NCBI GenBank assembly: GCA_013399305.1 | Contig: VXAI01000067.1 | Coordinates: 2,928,152-2,992,151 of the forward strand | DNA from: Rostratula benghalensis | Taxonomy: Eukaryota > Chordata > Aves > Charadriiformes > Rostratulidae | Direction: 5' to 3' | Length of the DNA: 64,000 bases | Part shown: positions 12,139-24,179 of the stretch, piece after piece | Position numbering within the stretch: the stretch's first letter is position 1 | Layout: each line of letters starts with the position of its first letter | The notes under the pieces: model-generated | What the model saw: only the letters and a program-made list of their open reading frames with translations | Database searches by the model: none | What the model was told of the DNA's origin: nothing | Made by a program: the position numbers and the translations under genes

Positions 12139-13490
12139 CCAGGCAGTCAGACTGAAGATACTAAGTTTATTTTACAACTGAACTGGTTTTTGCTGAATAT
12201 TCTGAGCACTTTCCTCCAGCTGAGAGAGCTCATGATCTCTATTCCCTAACTGTTGACATTTACCTGCCCTTTCTTTCATTCCCAGCTCTCTTTCTGTCAT
12301 TCATGATTCTGATTCCAGAGTGACCTATTGCCATTTGTCTTTTATTCCTGCACACTTTAGGAATGACATCTTTTATGTTGATATCTGGATTCCTCTACCT
12401 TTTACGTTTCTCTAAACCCTTATTCAGCTTTGCCAATTCTTTCCGTGGAACGGCAGCTCAGCAGTGCAGGTACCTCTGCCTCCCCACACAGCGTCCTCAA
12501 TAACCGGGGGCATGCACTGCTCTGCTTGTCCCTGGGCCTGTCAAAGAAAGCACTGATCTGACACTTGCAGTGGGCTGAGCTCAGACCTCACATTTCTGCC
12601 TGTGGGCTGGGGGGAAAGCTTGGCTCCATGGAGCCATACACAAGAGCATGGAGCAACGCTAAAAGCTGGGCCCATCAGCTATAGCTGTTCTTGCTATTGG
12701 CAGTGTCACGAGGTAATGAGTCCTGCCTTCTCTGCCCCCTCAGAAAAAGGACGTGGGGAAATCTGCCCCTTTCCCCAGGCAGCCTTGTCTGCACAGAAGT
12801 ATCTAAGGTGGTTCTAGAGAGAGCTACTGAACATGGGTGAATGCCACCCAGAGGTGCAGACTGTGGAGTCACTGGTGGAAGAAGGAAGAGTCCTTTCATT
12901 TCAGTACAAGTTTTAATCTATTGCTGGGGCAAAAGGAGGGTTAGAAAGTATTAGGTAAGACTACAAGTGTGCTTGACTCAGCTGATTAATAACTAAGTAA
13001 AGAAGATTCTCTAACCATGAAGAAAACGTATTTATTCACTTGCAAAGGAATTAGGAGGTGCTTCCAATGATGCTTTATATACAAATATCTTTGGACCTTG
13101 TTCAAATAATGTTCTTTATATTAAACTGCATGCTGATAATCTCAGTATGGTAACTGATGACAGCCTTCTCAATGCTTAGTTAAAACAGAGCAGATCTGTC
13201 TAAGAGTAAATGAGCTAAACAGCACAGAGCATACTTCTGCAACTGTTCTCAGGTCCCTTTTTCTGCACAGCTCATTGACTGTCTAGCACAGCAAAATGCA
13301 GGTATTCTCCATCCCCGTTATGGTTTTAATTGAGAGTTTATGACACACCACTGTTCAGGAAAAGATTTCCATAGCTTTTTCCTCATGCCTACAGGACAGT
13401 GGGGTATTGTTTTTTTGCCTTACAAAATCTATTTCTTTGTACTTTTCTTTTGTGTACTTTTGATGCATGACTCTCCAAGGGCTTAATATC
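12139..13490. other. Non-coding stretch with GC-rich patch
   Basis: Pyrimidine-rich sequence continues to about 12450. A GC-richer patch follows at about 12440-12860 with short overlapping frames. The remainder is AT-rich. No gene is supported. Confidence 0.5.
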
Positions 13491-13495
13491 TTAAC

Positions 13496-13625
13496 GTCCC
13501 TTTCACAGAGCAGGAGAATCAGTCAAAGACTAAGTAATCTGCCTAAGATCACAGAGGAAGGCTGTGGCAGCATCACACTGAGACCTGAGGTCTCCAGAAT
13601 CCTATTACTATGCTCTAACCCCAAG
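13496..13625 (-). repeat. MIR-like SINE (CORE-SINE) fragment
   Basis: Read on the plus strand, this follows the reverse complement of the MIR consensus in order. The 'cccattttacagatgaggaaactgaggc' region is degraded to 'tccctttcacagagcaggagaatc'. It is followed by 'taagtaatctgcctaagatcacag' for the 'taagtaacttgcccaaggtcacac' core, then 'gtggcag', and finally 'aggtctcc' and 'gctctaacc' near the tRNA-derived end. The collinear match over about 130 bp makes the call fairly secure despite heavy divergence. Such copies are relics of very old amniote retroposition. Confidence 0.75.
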
Positions 13626-14355
13626 ACTATCCTGCCTTTCTTAAAAGCTTTACTATTACATTCAAGCACAGATAGACTCAGATGGAAACAAAACCAGAAG
13701 GCATAAACAAACTCAGCATTCCAGTGACTGCAGAAACTCTGAAACAACAGAATTGCAAACATACAGAGTTGGGTCAGTTTGAACTAAAATTGGGCAGGAC
13801 ATTCTAGTGTAATGCATTTATATGTATTTTACAACTTCTAGTTCATTAGTCAGTGGATTAGAATATTCTTGTAAACATAGATGAGTGCTCTTTAGCACCC
13901 AGTACAGCATGATTCTCTTTTGTGGGTACTGACTACTGACTATTTTTAATGTGATTTATGTCCGTGATTTTATAGGTAAAATCTGCTGGAAATAAGAGTA
14001 ACTTTTGTCTTTAAAGAAATTCTTTCTTTCCCTGTGGTAAGTCCATCCATCACCAGCGACCTGATAAAAAGGGCAAAAGGAAATGTCACTGACATCACAA
14101 GGTACATAGTCATACAGCAGAAAGGGTGCTGGAAACACATAAAGTTACTCTCTGCCTTGTCATCAGTGTCACAGACATATATTGTAAAAACTAACCACAC
14201 TGTTTAGAAGGACTCTGGCAGCTCAAGAGTGGAGCTCCTGCATTTTTGGGATCTCTATGGATAGATAAAAAAAACATATGTGAGATGTTCTGCTATGTTG
14301 CAGACACATTATTTTAATTCCACACCTTCCAGATTTATGTTCTCAGCCCATTTTT
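13626..14355. other. Non-coding stretch, no gene seen
   Basis: Nothing beyond short open frames on both strands. Confidence 0.55.
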
Positions 14356-14359
14356 TCTC

Positions 14360-14425
14360 TGTTGGGCTGTATCACTGGAGTCAGTCCACTGAAGTGACTT
14401 TATGTCACCTGAAATCCCCACTATC
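14360..14425. repeat. Possible sauropsid palindromic repeat fragment
   Basis: The piece 'cactggagtcagtccactgaagtgac' is nearly self-complementary and is followed by 'tatgtcacctgaa'. This resembles the 'ggagttactcc / ccactgaagtcaatgg' palindromic repeat common in turtle, crocodilian and bird DNA. Identification is from motif memory only. Confidence 0.35.
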
Positions 14426-15535
14426 AGTAGAAACAGGAAGATGTAAAGGACTTCTCTGTGTATGGGACAGCAGGAAGTCAGGTAAAAACCAGACAGATAT
14501 AAAAAGGCCTAATTAGGACATAAGAAAGAGCATTTGGGGAAGTTCACAACACCTTTGCTTGACTACCTTTGGAAAACTTCCTCCTATTTCCAAATGTCCC
14601 GGAAAGTAGACAAAGTCCAAAGTCCAATCACGGTGTTTCACACTGCAATCAAATAATGACTTCTGAATACAGTTAGTTAAGAGATTGTTTTATATATACC
14701 TGCTATGCTATGCTATACTATTTATCATGCCCGGAAGGTTCTACATGACTTACTACCTTTCTTCGTCATTCATCCTCTGTTGTAAGTGGTGACGATCATA
14801 AAAGAAAGAAAAAAGGATCATCTGCTCAACCAGTCACCAGCTGCCCAGTCTGGAACTGCACTCACAGGACCATCAGTTGTTACAAGGGCTTTGAGCTGAG
14901 GTCTACAGTCCTGTTATTCTCCACATTAAAAGCAGAAAGCACAGTTCATGCCTTAAATGTTTCATATTTGAGGCTGTTCTTACATTCAGGGAAGCAAGGG
15001 AAATTGAAGTTTGAGGTTCTTCAGTTCATAATCTGAAAGGTATCTTATTTCAGGGAATTATCTTTTTGTGTGACTAATATTTGTTCATTTGACTGTTCTT
15101 TGGAATTGAAGGTAGGGCATTTTGAGATGTTATTGTACTGCTAAGTGCAATAAAAGCTGCAGAGCAAGTAGCTAAATACCCTGAGGAAAGCAAACACACA
15201 GCTAATGACACACAGCAACAGCCCTACTTTGAGGATTTACTGGGACAAACAGTTAAAACGAGAAGCAGAGTTTATGACAGTGAGGAGCCTGAGCAGCTTC
15301 AAATGCATCTAATTCTGTCACTTTTACCTAAAAGAGTATTTCTGGCTCATGAAAGGTGCCTCATCAACTTAACTGGGAACTTGGAAGGAAATAAGAAATA
15401 CTGTCTTGAATAATTGTTTGTTTCTGGGGGTGTGTAATGTGGTGCCTGTGAAAAGACCAAAGCAAAGGGTAAATAGTGTCTCTAACTCTCTTTTTCTAAA
15501 TTGTAGTTTACCACCCTGCATTTGTTTCAAGGTTT
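14426..15535. other. Non-coding stretch with short TGCTA repeat
   Basis: Three to four tandem TGCTA units lie at 14701-14719. No gene, long repeat or strong structure was otherwise seen. Confidence 0.55.
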
Positions 15536-15539
15536 ACCA

Positions 15540-15760
15540 GGGGTTTGAATTAAATCCATCCAAACGAAGACTTGATATTCAAGGCTGCCCCTCGGCAAAG
15601 AGGGGTTTTGCATTCATTAATATTGCCTTGGGATGAAGGAAGGAACAGGAGAGCCCTGATTGACCTTGGACATTTATAAAGGTAATCTAATTTGTGCTCG
15701 TTTGCTACTTTTTCATTAAAGCCACTCCTGGAATGTTTCTTATCATGAGTTGTGCTTCCC
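15540..15760. promoter_or_regulatory. Possible conserved non-coding element with hairpin
   Basis: AT-rich sequence with ATTA-type cores ('gcattcattaatattgcc', 'cattaaagcc') surrounds a small hairpin, CCCCTC at 15588-15593 pairing with GAGGGG at 15600-15605 across a 6-nt loop. It has the look of an enhancer-type element; conservation was not tested. Confidence 0.2.
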
Positions 15761-16300
15761 TTGAGAAAAGTTTTAACAAATAGACCAAATCCAGCACAGC
15801 GCTGGACCAGCAACCGTGCTCCTTAAAGTGATGTGGAAATGCAGACTTTAAGAAATCTTCTGTGATCTGACCTGCAAAATTAGGAAGGTAAAGTCAGACC
15901 CAGGAAAGTCTACAGCCAGACAAGTCAACCTGTAGCCAGTATACGGCTTGCATTACATTCATATACAAGTGACAACGGCTTCTCAAGGACTGAGAGAAGC
16001 TATTTTGTTTGTGCAGGTCAGCTGCCCATTTGCAGCTGGCCCATATTAACAACCACTGTCAGTTTGTGTACACACAGAGGGAAGAGCAGTAAATCTGGCC
16101 CTCAGCACTGAAGCCTTATCACAGCCATGCAGTTGAAGACATAATTCCAGAAAGCCCCTTCCCAAGGAACAGCTGATTCCATTGACGAAAAGAAACCTTG
16201 CAGTTCTCAGAAACATCACCACTGCTCGGCAGGAGCTTTCTTTGTTTCCCTGACTTAAAGTACATTTGTTATACCACAGATTAACTGCATCCATTTAGGG
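15761..16300. other. Non-coding stretch, no gene seen
   Basis: No supported feature. Short open frames occur on the minus strand only. Confidence 0.55.
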
Positions 16301-16305
16301 AAGAA

Positions 16306-16590
16306 ATGGTCTTGAATCATTGTTTCATCTTAGGAACCACAGGTGATGTTGTACACAGTCTGTTTACAACCTCAGGGGTTAGTGAAAATGAAACCAAACT
16401 AAGAAAACGCAGACCATTGACCAGAAAGAGAGCCGCCAACATTTCCTTCTTTAATCTCTTAACCAAACAATACGACACACGACAACACAACAGTGAGGAT
16501 GAGGTTTCACAGCCTGCCGAGAATGCCAGTTTTTGGTTAAAAAGAAAGAAAAGAAAATTTTGCTTATCTGATTTACATATTGCACATTAA
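16306..16590 (+). other. 94-codon basic open frame, function unknown
   Basis: The frame starts at ATG and ends at TAA. The translation carries three basic clusters: LRKRR at about residues 32-36, TRKR at about 39-42 and KRKKRK near residue 80. The spacing looks like prohormone-convertase sites, with two N-x-S/T sites (NET and NIS) nearby. There is no clear signal peptide and no recognised family. The purine-rich plus strand generates Lys/Arg codons readily, so chance is likely. A splice-acceptor-like 'tgtttcatcttag' precedes it at about 16321. Confidence 0.2.
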
Positions 16591-16619
16591 ATAAGCGCTG
16601 CAAGGTACCACGCTTCAAA

Positions 16620-16900
16620 ACGGACTTATTTTTAAAGAAATGTAGATTAATAATCCTCCTTGCCTAAAAAATGAGCTTCAATATTTGTGCGAATCGTAGA
16701 GTGAAAAAAATCAATGTGCTATCGACTGCTGGGGATGATCACATTCATTTTGCCCTTTGTGGTTGGTGAAATCCATGCTGCAATTACAGAGACAGGCTGG
16801 CAGCAAAGAGCCTCAGTTGGGCTTTCAGCTCCACATTAATCCAAAACTCACCATTTTAATGCAGATATAGATTGCCACGAGTCAATAGCTGACTACTTGA
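16620..16900. promoter_or_regulatory. Possible conserved non-coding element
   Basis: Contains a K50-homeodomain/OTX-type TAATCC at 16837-16842, 'tagattaataatcc' near 16645, 'gatgatcac' and 'ccctttgtgg', a TCF/SOX-like string. The mixture suggests an enhancer. Conservation was not tested. Confidence 0.22.
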
Positions 16901-17585
16901 ATTGTGAAGTAGCAGTTCCATGCTATATTGGCAGCACTGGCTGTTACAGTATCTTCAAGTATTTTGAAATTTCAAAGCGTTACTCTGTGAAAGTGAAGAG
17001 CGTAACTGACACCACATCGGAAGGGGACTGCAGTGTTAATGCTGTTATCATAAAGACAGAATACTACAAACAATCTTAAAGTAGATCACAAGTAGACTTT
17101 TCATGGGATAAAACGCATATGCACCTTAGTGCATGTTTTAAAGCCCTAATGCATTATCTCATAAAGTATCCCAAGTGTTGAATTTGTCTAATGTAGTTCC
17201 CAATTCTCTCTCATTTACGCTGTTGCAAGCACAGATGACTTCACCAAAGTCAGAGGGATCACTCTGCATTTATAATCTGGCAAGTGAGGTCAGAATTTGG
17301 CTTTGAGTAGCAACTTCCTTTTCAGCAATTTGTCTGTAGCTAAGAACTGAATTCTGCCACTAAATCTGTGTTAAGAATCAAGGAATCTACAAAGTGGTCA
17401 GCATCTCTGCACATTAGGTGCAGGGTGAACTTAGAACTCTACTTTATGTACAGTGACTATATTCTTGTATAAAGTTATGATACTGACCTCTTTCTACACT
17501 GGCATCCTCATGAAATAGTGAAACGTGCACTAACAGATTCCCCCACGTAGTGTTACAGCTGTCATTTATGGTGCACAAAGCAAAC
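16901..17585. other. Non-coding stretch, no gene seen
   Basis: A 60-codon open frame (16897-17079) has no recognisable product. Otherwise nothing is supported. Confidence 0.5.
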
Positions 17586-17587
17586 TC

Positions 17588-17655
17588 AATTCAAAACCTA
17601 CTGAGCTCCACGGAAATGTTCCCATTGATTTTACTGAGCTACGCACGTGTGACTG
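17588..17655. repeat. Possible sauropsid interspersed repeat fragment
   Basis: 'ctccacggaaatgttcccattgattttactgagct' resembles the 'ccactgaagtcaatgggaa / cccattgacttcaatgg' core of ancient dispersed repeats in sauropsids. The match is short and diverged. Confidence 0.3.
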
Positions 17656-17770
17656 CAGGAGGAGCTGCCTGCTGGTGTGCCAGGGCTCGAGCTGGGAGGC
17701 CGTGCCACTGGGCAGACGGGCTCAGCCTCCTCTGCTGCAGCCTGTCCGCAGGTCCCGGTCACCGGGCAAT
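17650..17770. other. Small GC-rich patch with 13-bp palindrome
   Basis: GC content rises sharply for about 120 bp. It ends in CCCGGT-C-ACCGGG at 17754-17766, a perfect 6-bp-arm palindrome. A few CpGs are present. The patch is too short for a CpG island. No transcript feature was identified. Confidence 0.5.
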
Positions 17771-19045
17771 TTGACTGTGACTGTTTTTTCTCTTAATTAC
17801 AGACATGATGAAATAGTTACAAATTTCCCAGCTACTGCATGAGTGGCATTCAGGGCCACGCTCTTTCAGTTTGGCATTGACCACTTTTACCTCATCCACC
17901 CATATATCCATTTTCTGTGCTACAGGTAGGAACAAGAGAGGAGTCTGCTGGGGCTGAGCAACAAACTCAACTTCGTCAGAGGCAGAACAATGTGCACAGT
18001 CATTTTTGTTAATGGAGTAACCTGTGAACTCAGTAAGATCTATTAGTACATGTAATACTATCAATAATAAAAATAATAAGTAATGCAGAGAGAGTAGGCC
18101 TAGATATTTTGCTGCAAGATCAGACGTGTACAATCAAAAGAAGCCATTTTCCTTTGTTCATGTCTGAAATACAGACTCATTTGATGTTGGTGAGCTTTCA
18201 TGTGATTTTGGACTTTTTAGCAACTAGTCCTGTGCAGAGTATGCAACTATAAGGCGTTGTGGAGGATTTATAAAATAAAGATGATTCACTCTGGCATTAC
18301 ATATTGGTATTCTGTGTAGCTTTTCATAGCACAGCTAATATACCTTAACAGTCCACCTGAAAAATATTACAAGACTGGAGCAAGGATCTTAACTTTGCCT
18401 GCAGAAAAAAATAATGGTACTTGCTGCTGACCTGTAGCCGATGGGTTCTTATATCTGAAAGTTTCATTAAGTTCAAACTTTGATATAGTGTGGAAATGAA
18501 GATATTTATATCTCAGTTATAAACAGACTCACATTATGTTTGGAGACAAACATCCTCAACTTTGTAGATTTTTGGTTGCTCAGAAAGACAGAAGTGAACT
18601 TTCAAGTGTTTTACTTTTGATTTCCTGAACCAAATACACGATTTCCAAACTATAACAGATAACATAACAGTAATTTTATTTGTAGCAAGAATCAGTATAA
18701 CTGTGACACGGGTCTCACTAAGCATAATGAGAGGACAACAGTGGCATGGAGAGGCTATGGGTCTTCCTTAGAAAGACTTTCATTTGCTGAGAATGAAGGT
18801 TTTCAGAATAAGGTCCTCTGCTGGTGAAACTGCTGAGATCTAAAATGCCAGACAGAAAGAGCTCACAGCCACAAAAATCCAACATCAGTTAGAAAATTAG
18901 TAGGTAAATAGAAAAAGTGCCTCAAAGCAACAGGAAGGGTTTTTCACCTTGACCTTGCTACCTGAGTAGTTTTCATTAATTATGAGGAACTGGGCTTATA
19001 GTGGAGTGCATAATGACAGCCATTACGTGGAGGCCATAAAATTAG
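17771..19045. other. Non-coding stretch, no gene seen
   Basis: The longest open frame is 124 codons on the minus strand (17759-18133), with a Leu-rich hydrophobic C-terminal half and no recognised family. It is considered chance. No repeat was identified. Confidence 0.5.
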
Positions 19046-19050
19046 ACCCT

Positions 19051-19071
19051 GTTTTTACAGCCTGTAAAAAC
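19051..19071. repeat. Perfect 10-bp inverted repeat, 1-nt spacer
   Basis: GTTTTTACAG at 19051-19060 and CTGTAAAAAC at 19062-19071 are exact reverse complements around a single C. The near-palindrome could bind a dimeric factor or extrude as a cruciform. It lies in AT-rich sequence with 'cattaattatgagg' about 75 bp upstream. The structure is certain; any function is speculative. Confidence 0.85.
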
Positions 19072-22000
19072 AAACTACAAAATCTGTTCCAGGAAGCTCG
19101 TAATCTTAATAAAAAGCACATACAATGGAAACAAGGTGTTGAATGCACAACCTAAACCTGTCCCAGCACCAAACAGTTGTTACCTGTACAGGTCAGTTGT
19201 GAGGGTGTGGGTTAGGTGGGGACAATGTGTTGAGTGGAAGTAACTGAACCTCACTCATGATGCATATGGCAAAGCAGCAGTTGGTGAAGAGGGCAGAAAA
19301 TACATGAATTGAATTGAGCCCAGGGCTCTGCTCTTCCGGCTCCTTTGGGGCCCTGGCTGGCTCCTCTCTGCATCTTTTTCTTTTCTTTCTGAGAACTTTT
19401 TGCAGATGTTTTCAGACCATCCAACTTGAGGTTGATTTTAAAATACTTAGTGAAACTTTATGCTCCAAGAAAGTTAATTTTGAACAGTTCAGGAGAAGTT
19501 AGCCTGCCTTTAACAATCTCCACCTGGAATAAAAAAAACGTAATAAATTCTTCATGTTTACTGCCTTTACACAAGGCCCCAGACTATGGATTACCTTTTT
19601 ATTACTCCTTGTTGTAAGCTTTTTTTTCTCTCTATTATTAGTTTTTTTAACAAAACAGTGGCAAGAGGAGAAGATTGTTATCTTCCCTGTGGACATTTAC
19701 AGGCTTTTGAATGAAAGTTTGGTTACAGATCTGTACTCTGTGGAAGCATGAAATAGTTTTCCCTTACATAGCTGGTGTGCCCCATATTGCAACAGAAGAA
19801 CTTTCCCAATGATCTGGGACAAACCATAAGCAGTGGCTTTTTATTCACCCCTTTTTGCTGCAAAAATCTATTATCTCTCCAGCAGGGAGTGGAATTTTCC
19901 AGGGCTGCTTAATGTTGAAATAATGAACTTTGGCAAATCTAAATCAGCTGAGAGCAAACTCCAAAAATGGGAACCTGTAGCTTAGGTGGCAGTTTGTGCC
20001 ATTGCATCATTGGAGCTGAGCCATCCTTAGGCCACTGACTACAGAGGGATAAATACTGCTGAACTCAAGGGTCATAATCTAGGTTCTCTACTGCTTCTCC
20101 TGTACCTTGTTTTCATTACTTGGTACTGTTATTTTGTGTTCTGTCCCTCTGCACATATTATTGCAGGACTCACTATAATATTGCAGACAGTGGTCTTCTC
20201 CAGGGCAAAGGTTTGGTATTTTCTAACCCAAATATAATGCCTTATCAATGTATAGTATCTGCATTTCAAGAACACACAGACTTAAGGAATGGTTCAGCAT
20301 AGACTGATCAAAAAAGACAAAGAATTTTCTCTGTATCTGATATGTCTTTGAGATATTACAAAGAAGTGAGAAGAAAGACGCAATACAATGCAACATGGAC
20401 CCACAGAAATGTCCAGAAAGGCAAAGCTCTTCTCAGGGAGCAGTCAACTGACATACAACCAACTGAGCATTTCAAAGACACAGGAAATAAAATCAGCCAG
20501 GAAAAACTGAGTTAAGGGAGGGAAACTACAGCAATTCTTAACCACTGTTTTAGAATCAAAATAACGGTGAGCTGACTGAATTCTCATAGCTAGTATGCTG
20601 CTGTCCAAGCAAAAGGAGGTACAAAAGGACATCATGTTATGAACTGGAAAGTCAGTTCCTCTCTATTCCGCATCAGAAGTTTTGGAAACTGAGATTCTAG
20701 GTATTAAGCTACAATGGACATATCAAAATTTATCACTGAACTGAACACACACACACATACACCCCACTCCCAAATTAATTATCAGATTTGCTGGTTCTCA
20801 TCAAAAGAAGTGTAATCTCGTTCACCAGAACTTTAGACCACAAGACTGTAAGGGTATCTTCTTGGGGAATACAGTGACAGCAGGAGTAAAGGAAACATTA
20901 CCTGTATGGACCCTTCTCTCATTATGCTTGATCCTCCTTTAAACCTCAATGTATTGATTCAGCCCTGTCATTCAACAAGTGTCATGACATGTCCCGGTTG
21001 AGTTCTAGCACTCAGACCATGGGGTCATCGTTCTTGGCTCACTGACACACAATGATCATACAGATGGAAGACAATGGATGTGGTCAGCAGCTGTGGAAGG
21101 GCTGCAGAAAAGCTTCCTGAATGGAAGTGAGTTGATAAGTAACAAACTAAATTAGTGCAGCCTTGTAATTTAAATTTAAGTATGGCCAATGCAAAAGACT
21201 GGATAGTACAAAGTGCACAGCAACAATCTCGGATGTTAATTCTCATCTGATTAATGTATATATTTTAATCTAAGTGCTTCTTACTATTTTTTTCTAAAAT
21301 TAATATTTTCAGAGTTGACTGACCTGCAGGTTTAAAAGTATCTTGTCACCAAGTTATTCAAACACATCGCACAGCATTAGAATACATTCCATACACTGAC
21401 TATCCATAGATTTCCTATGCTGAATATATGTATATGTTGCCCAAGCAGAGATCAGCTCATTTTTTGAAAACTAAGACTTGTGTTTAACAAAGCACTGCTT
21501 TTCCATTAGAACAATGAAGTGAACCCAACTCAAATAAATTTCTCTCAGATGTTCACATTTTCAATGTCTTAACACTTCAGAAATCTAAAGTAGAAACTTT
21601 TTTACATTTCGATCTACAAACAAACCTTAGCATTTACAGAGAATCATGAAATGCAAAAACTTCTTTCATCAGAGTTAAGTAGATCCACACTTTAAATTTA
21701 TTACAAAAGTTAAAAATGCACTGGCCATTTTAAAAATTGCAGTGTCACAATACTCGAAATTCAATTGCTACTGAGCCTCTTAATGTGATGATAAGTTGCT
21801 TCATTAGAAAGTTTTTTGCTTCTTAAATGAGGTGTGAGGAAAGGGGAAGTACAGAGATGAGTAATTCTATTTCTAACTCAGACTATAAAATGAGTTAAAT
21901 GTATCTGCACTGGAACTCAATATGAAGTAGTTTTCCCTTGCTATGAACATTTTCAATACTGCAGATCTCATTTGCATCCCACATCAGAATGAAACAGTGC

Positions 22001-22190
22001 AAAAGTTCTTTGAACCAAAAACTTAGGAAAAATTTTAGCTTATGCCAATCACAATATTTTGCTTTCATGCCTGCAAAAGGGTACCATTTTGCTTTTGCAC
22101 TTTTACTTATTTTTGTTACAGTGACATTTCTTAACAAAACATAATGAAACTGAACTTTCATAAAATGATGCAAAACCCAGTACGAACAAT
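19072..22190. other. Non-coding stretch, no gene seen
   Basis: Contains short CA repeats (about 20744-20764) and a 10-bp palindrome TGTCATGACA at 20980-20989. Open frames are short. No transposon or RNA gene was recognised in these 3 kb. Confidence 0.5.
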
Positions 22191-22199
22191 TTGCAACTT

Positions 22200-22890
22200 A
22201 TTTTTCAAAACTTTTAATAAATGAAAATATCATTAAAGGTAGCCCGTTCCAGCAAATTATTTCACACTTGACAAATCCACACATTTGGGAAAAATAGATT
22301 TGTCAAGTTATTTTCAGTCCAGTCTCTCTGATATCAATATCTCAAATCTGTGAAACATCAGACTGTGTGAAGCTATTACAAATGCTGAATGTGTAAATAA
22401 GTATCTCCATCTAAATTACTTCATACTTTTTCACACAAGAAGCATAAATGCAACAATAGATCAATCTGACTGTAAATATCTAAATATGTCCTTTAAAAGC
22501 CAAAAGAATGTCAGATACAATTTATTTTCAGGCAGTGCAAACTGAGACATTAAGTGGCAATTCCACTTCCATTAGCTAAATCTGGCAAATATGCAACTGT
22601 TTAAAGGCATTGTCAATAGCCATTGCACAATTAAGTATTTGTACTGATGCCTTATTAAATTACCCTTTTCAAGTAGGCATAATAAACTAGGAGTTCACTG
22701 TACAGATTTTCACGGTGAAAGTCCAGATCACTGGAAAATTTATTTAAAGAGAATGCAGTCCACCGCGTAATGAAGTAAATGTCAAATGTTTTGGGGCAAA
22801 TAAATCTGAGTTGTCTTAAAACTTTTTTGGCAGATATAGCTGAAGACGACGCTGCTAATAAAAAGCCTTCAGATTAACGATTTTGATTTA
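22200..22890. promoter_or_regulatory. Possible conserved non-coding element with inverted repeats
   Basis: AT-rich sequence holding an exact 12-bp inverted repeat (arms 22266-22277 and 22297-22308) and TTTCAC-G-GTGAAA at 22708-22720, an interferon-response-like palindrome. Several octamer/FOX-like AT-rich strings ('gtaaataagt', 'gtaaatatc') also occur. No transcription start was identified. The appearance is that of a gene-desert regulatory element; conservation was not tested. Confidence 0.22.
22266..22308. repeat. Perfect 12-bp inverted repeat, 19-nt spacer
   Basis: ACTTGACAAATC at 22266-22277 pairs exactly with GATTTGTCAAGT at 22297-22308 across a 19-nt loop. As RNA it would form a short stem-loop, but the duplex is too short for a standard microRNA precursor. 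It may be a paired protein-binding site or the relic of a small inverted-repeat element. Confidence 0.88.
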
Positions 22891-24170
22891 CGGAGTTCCC
22901 AGGTAAACTTTCAAATGCACTGCATCTCCAGCAGCAAATGGTGATGGTGGGGAACAGAGATCGTTACCACAGACAGTCAAAAATGGCAAGCCAGCCAGAG
23001 CTAATAACTGGGATGCTTGTTCAAAGTGCCATTGGCCTCTGCTGGTTTCATTATAACTTACTCCACAGTGCCCTGGAAAGAGCCCCTCCAGCTGCTGCCC
23101 ATCTCCAGCCATGGGAAGAGGTGCTTGGACCTTGCTGCTGCGTGCACACCCTGTTGCCTCCCATCCAGCTCAGCATACCAGATGGGAAGGAAAATAATGT
23201 ATAATTGTTTTGCTGCTGTAAATTACTACTCCCCAGTGGCAAGGCATGTCTTTGGGGATCAGTGTTTCTCAAGACAGGCCATCCTTGCAGTCTCTGGAGG
23301 TGGCTTTCCCCAGCCCTTCTCTCCTCTTGATCGGCTATGCAGCTACAGAAGAGGCAACCCTCCTTCTCGTTTCAGGGCACAGACGTGACAAAATAGCCAC
23401 AGCATAGGGAGAAATGTCCCCACACTGGGCAGCTGCTGGTGACCACTGAGCTGTTTGTAGCTGCCAGGATGTAGGCTGGTGCCAACAACAGTCCAGACTA
23501 TGTGGGCGTTTCACCCTGTCCCCTGCATGGCAATTAAGCACCTTAATTGTACCCTTTTTCCCAGAGTATTTGTCCTGCTTGCTGTCCCACACAAACAGCA
23601 CTGGCTTTACCCGTGTGCTAAATTTTGAGGCTCCTTCTTCCAACCTTTCTTTTTTAGCATCATTGTCAGCTGCCGAGAGGCACGGAGAATTACCTTCAGC
23701 CCCTTATCTCTCTGCCAATTTGCTACTGTTGAAATGAAACAGCAATGGCCACAGATTGACAAGTTGTTTCACGTTGGAAAATTGGAATTCTGTCTTTCCA
23801 GACCTCTTCCAGGGCTGGGCTGCTGATTTCTTTATACACAGTGTAAGCCAGCCAGGCTGTGTGCCTGCCTTGAACTGACCTCAGAGGAAGACAGGCATCG
23901 ACATTTGCGAGCAGATTTTGGACTGTAGCAACACAAAGGCTTTATCTTAAACATAACATCAAACCACTTCCAATATTTATAATTTCCTCAGGTAGATAGT
24001 ATAATCTTTAAATATTTTCTCACTGAATGCACAAGGATTTTCTTCTCTTCGTAGTTCTATTCTATTCTATTATTAGTTTCAGTCTGATGCTTTAAAGAAC
24101 AGTAAAGTTGCAACGTCCAAACTGTAATACATCGGCTTGTGAATTTATTCTTTTAAATTATAGCTTAGTA
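22891..24170. other. GC-richer non-coding stretch
   Basis: From about 22900 to 23640 GC content is higher and frames of 70-123 codons overlap on both strands (for example 23017-23388 plus, 23335-23643 minus), with no recognised product. After 23640 the sequence returns to AT-rich. A (TTCTA)3 run lies at about 24055-24070. Confidence 0.5.
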
Positions 24171-24179
24171 AATTTAGTC

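Noticed and set aside
17759..18133. 124-codon minus frame with hydrophobic tail
   Set aside because: No family recognised, no initiation or splice evidence, within range of chance.
20744..20764. Short CA repeat
   Set aside because: Only about six units with interruption; below a useful microsatellite length.
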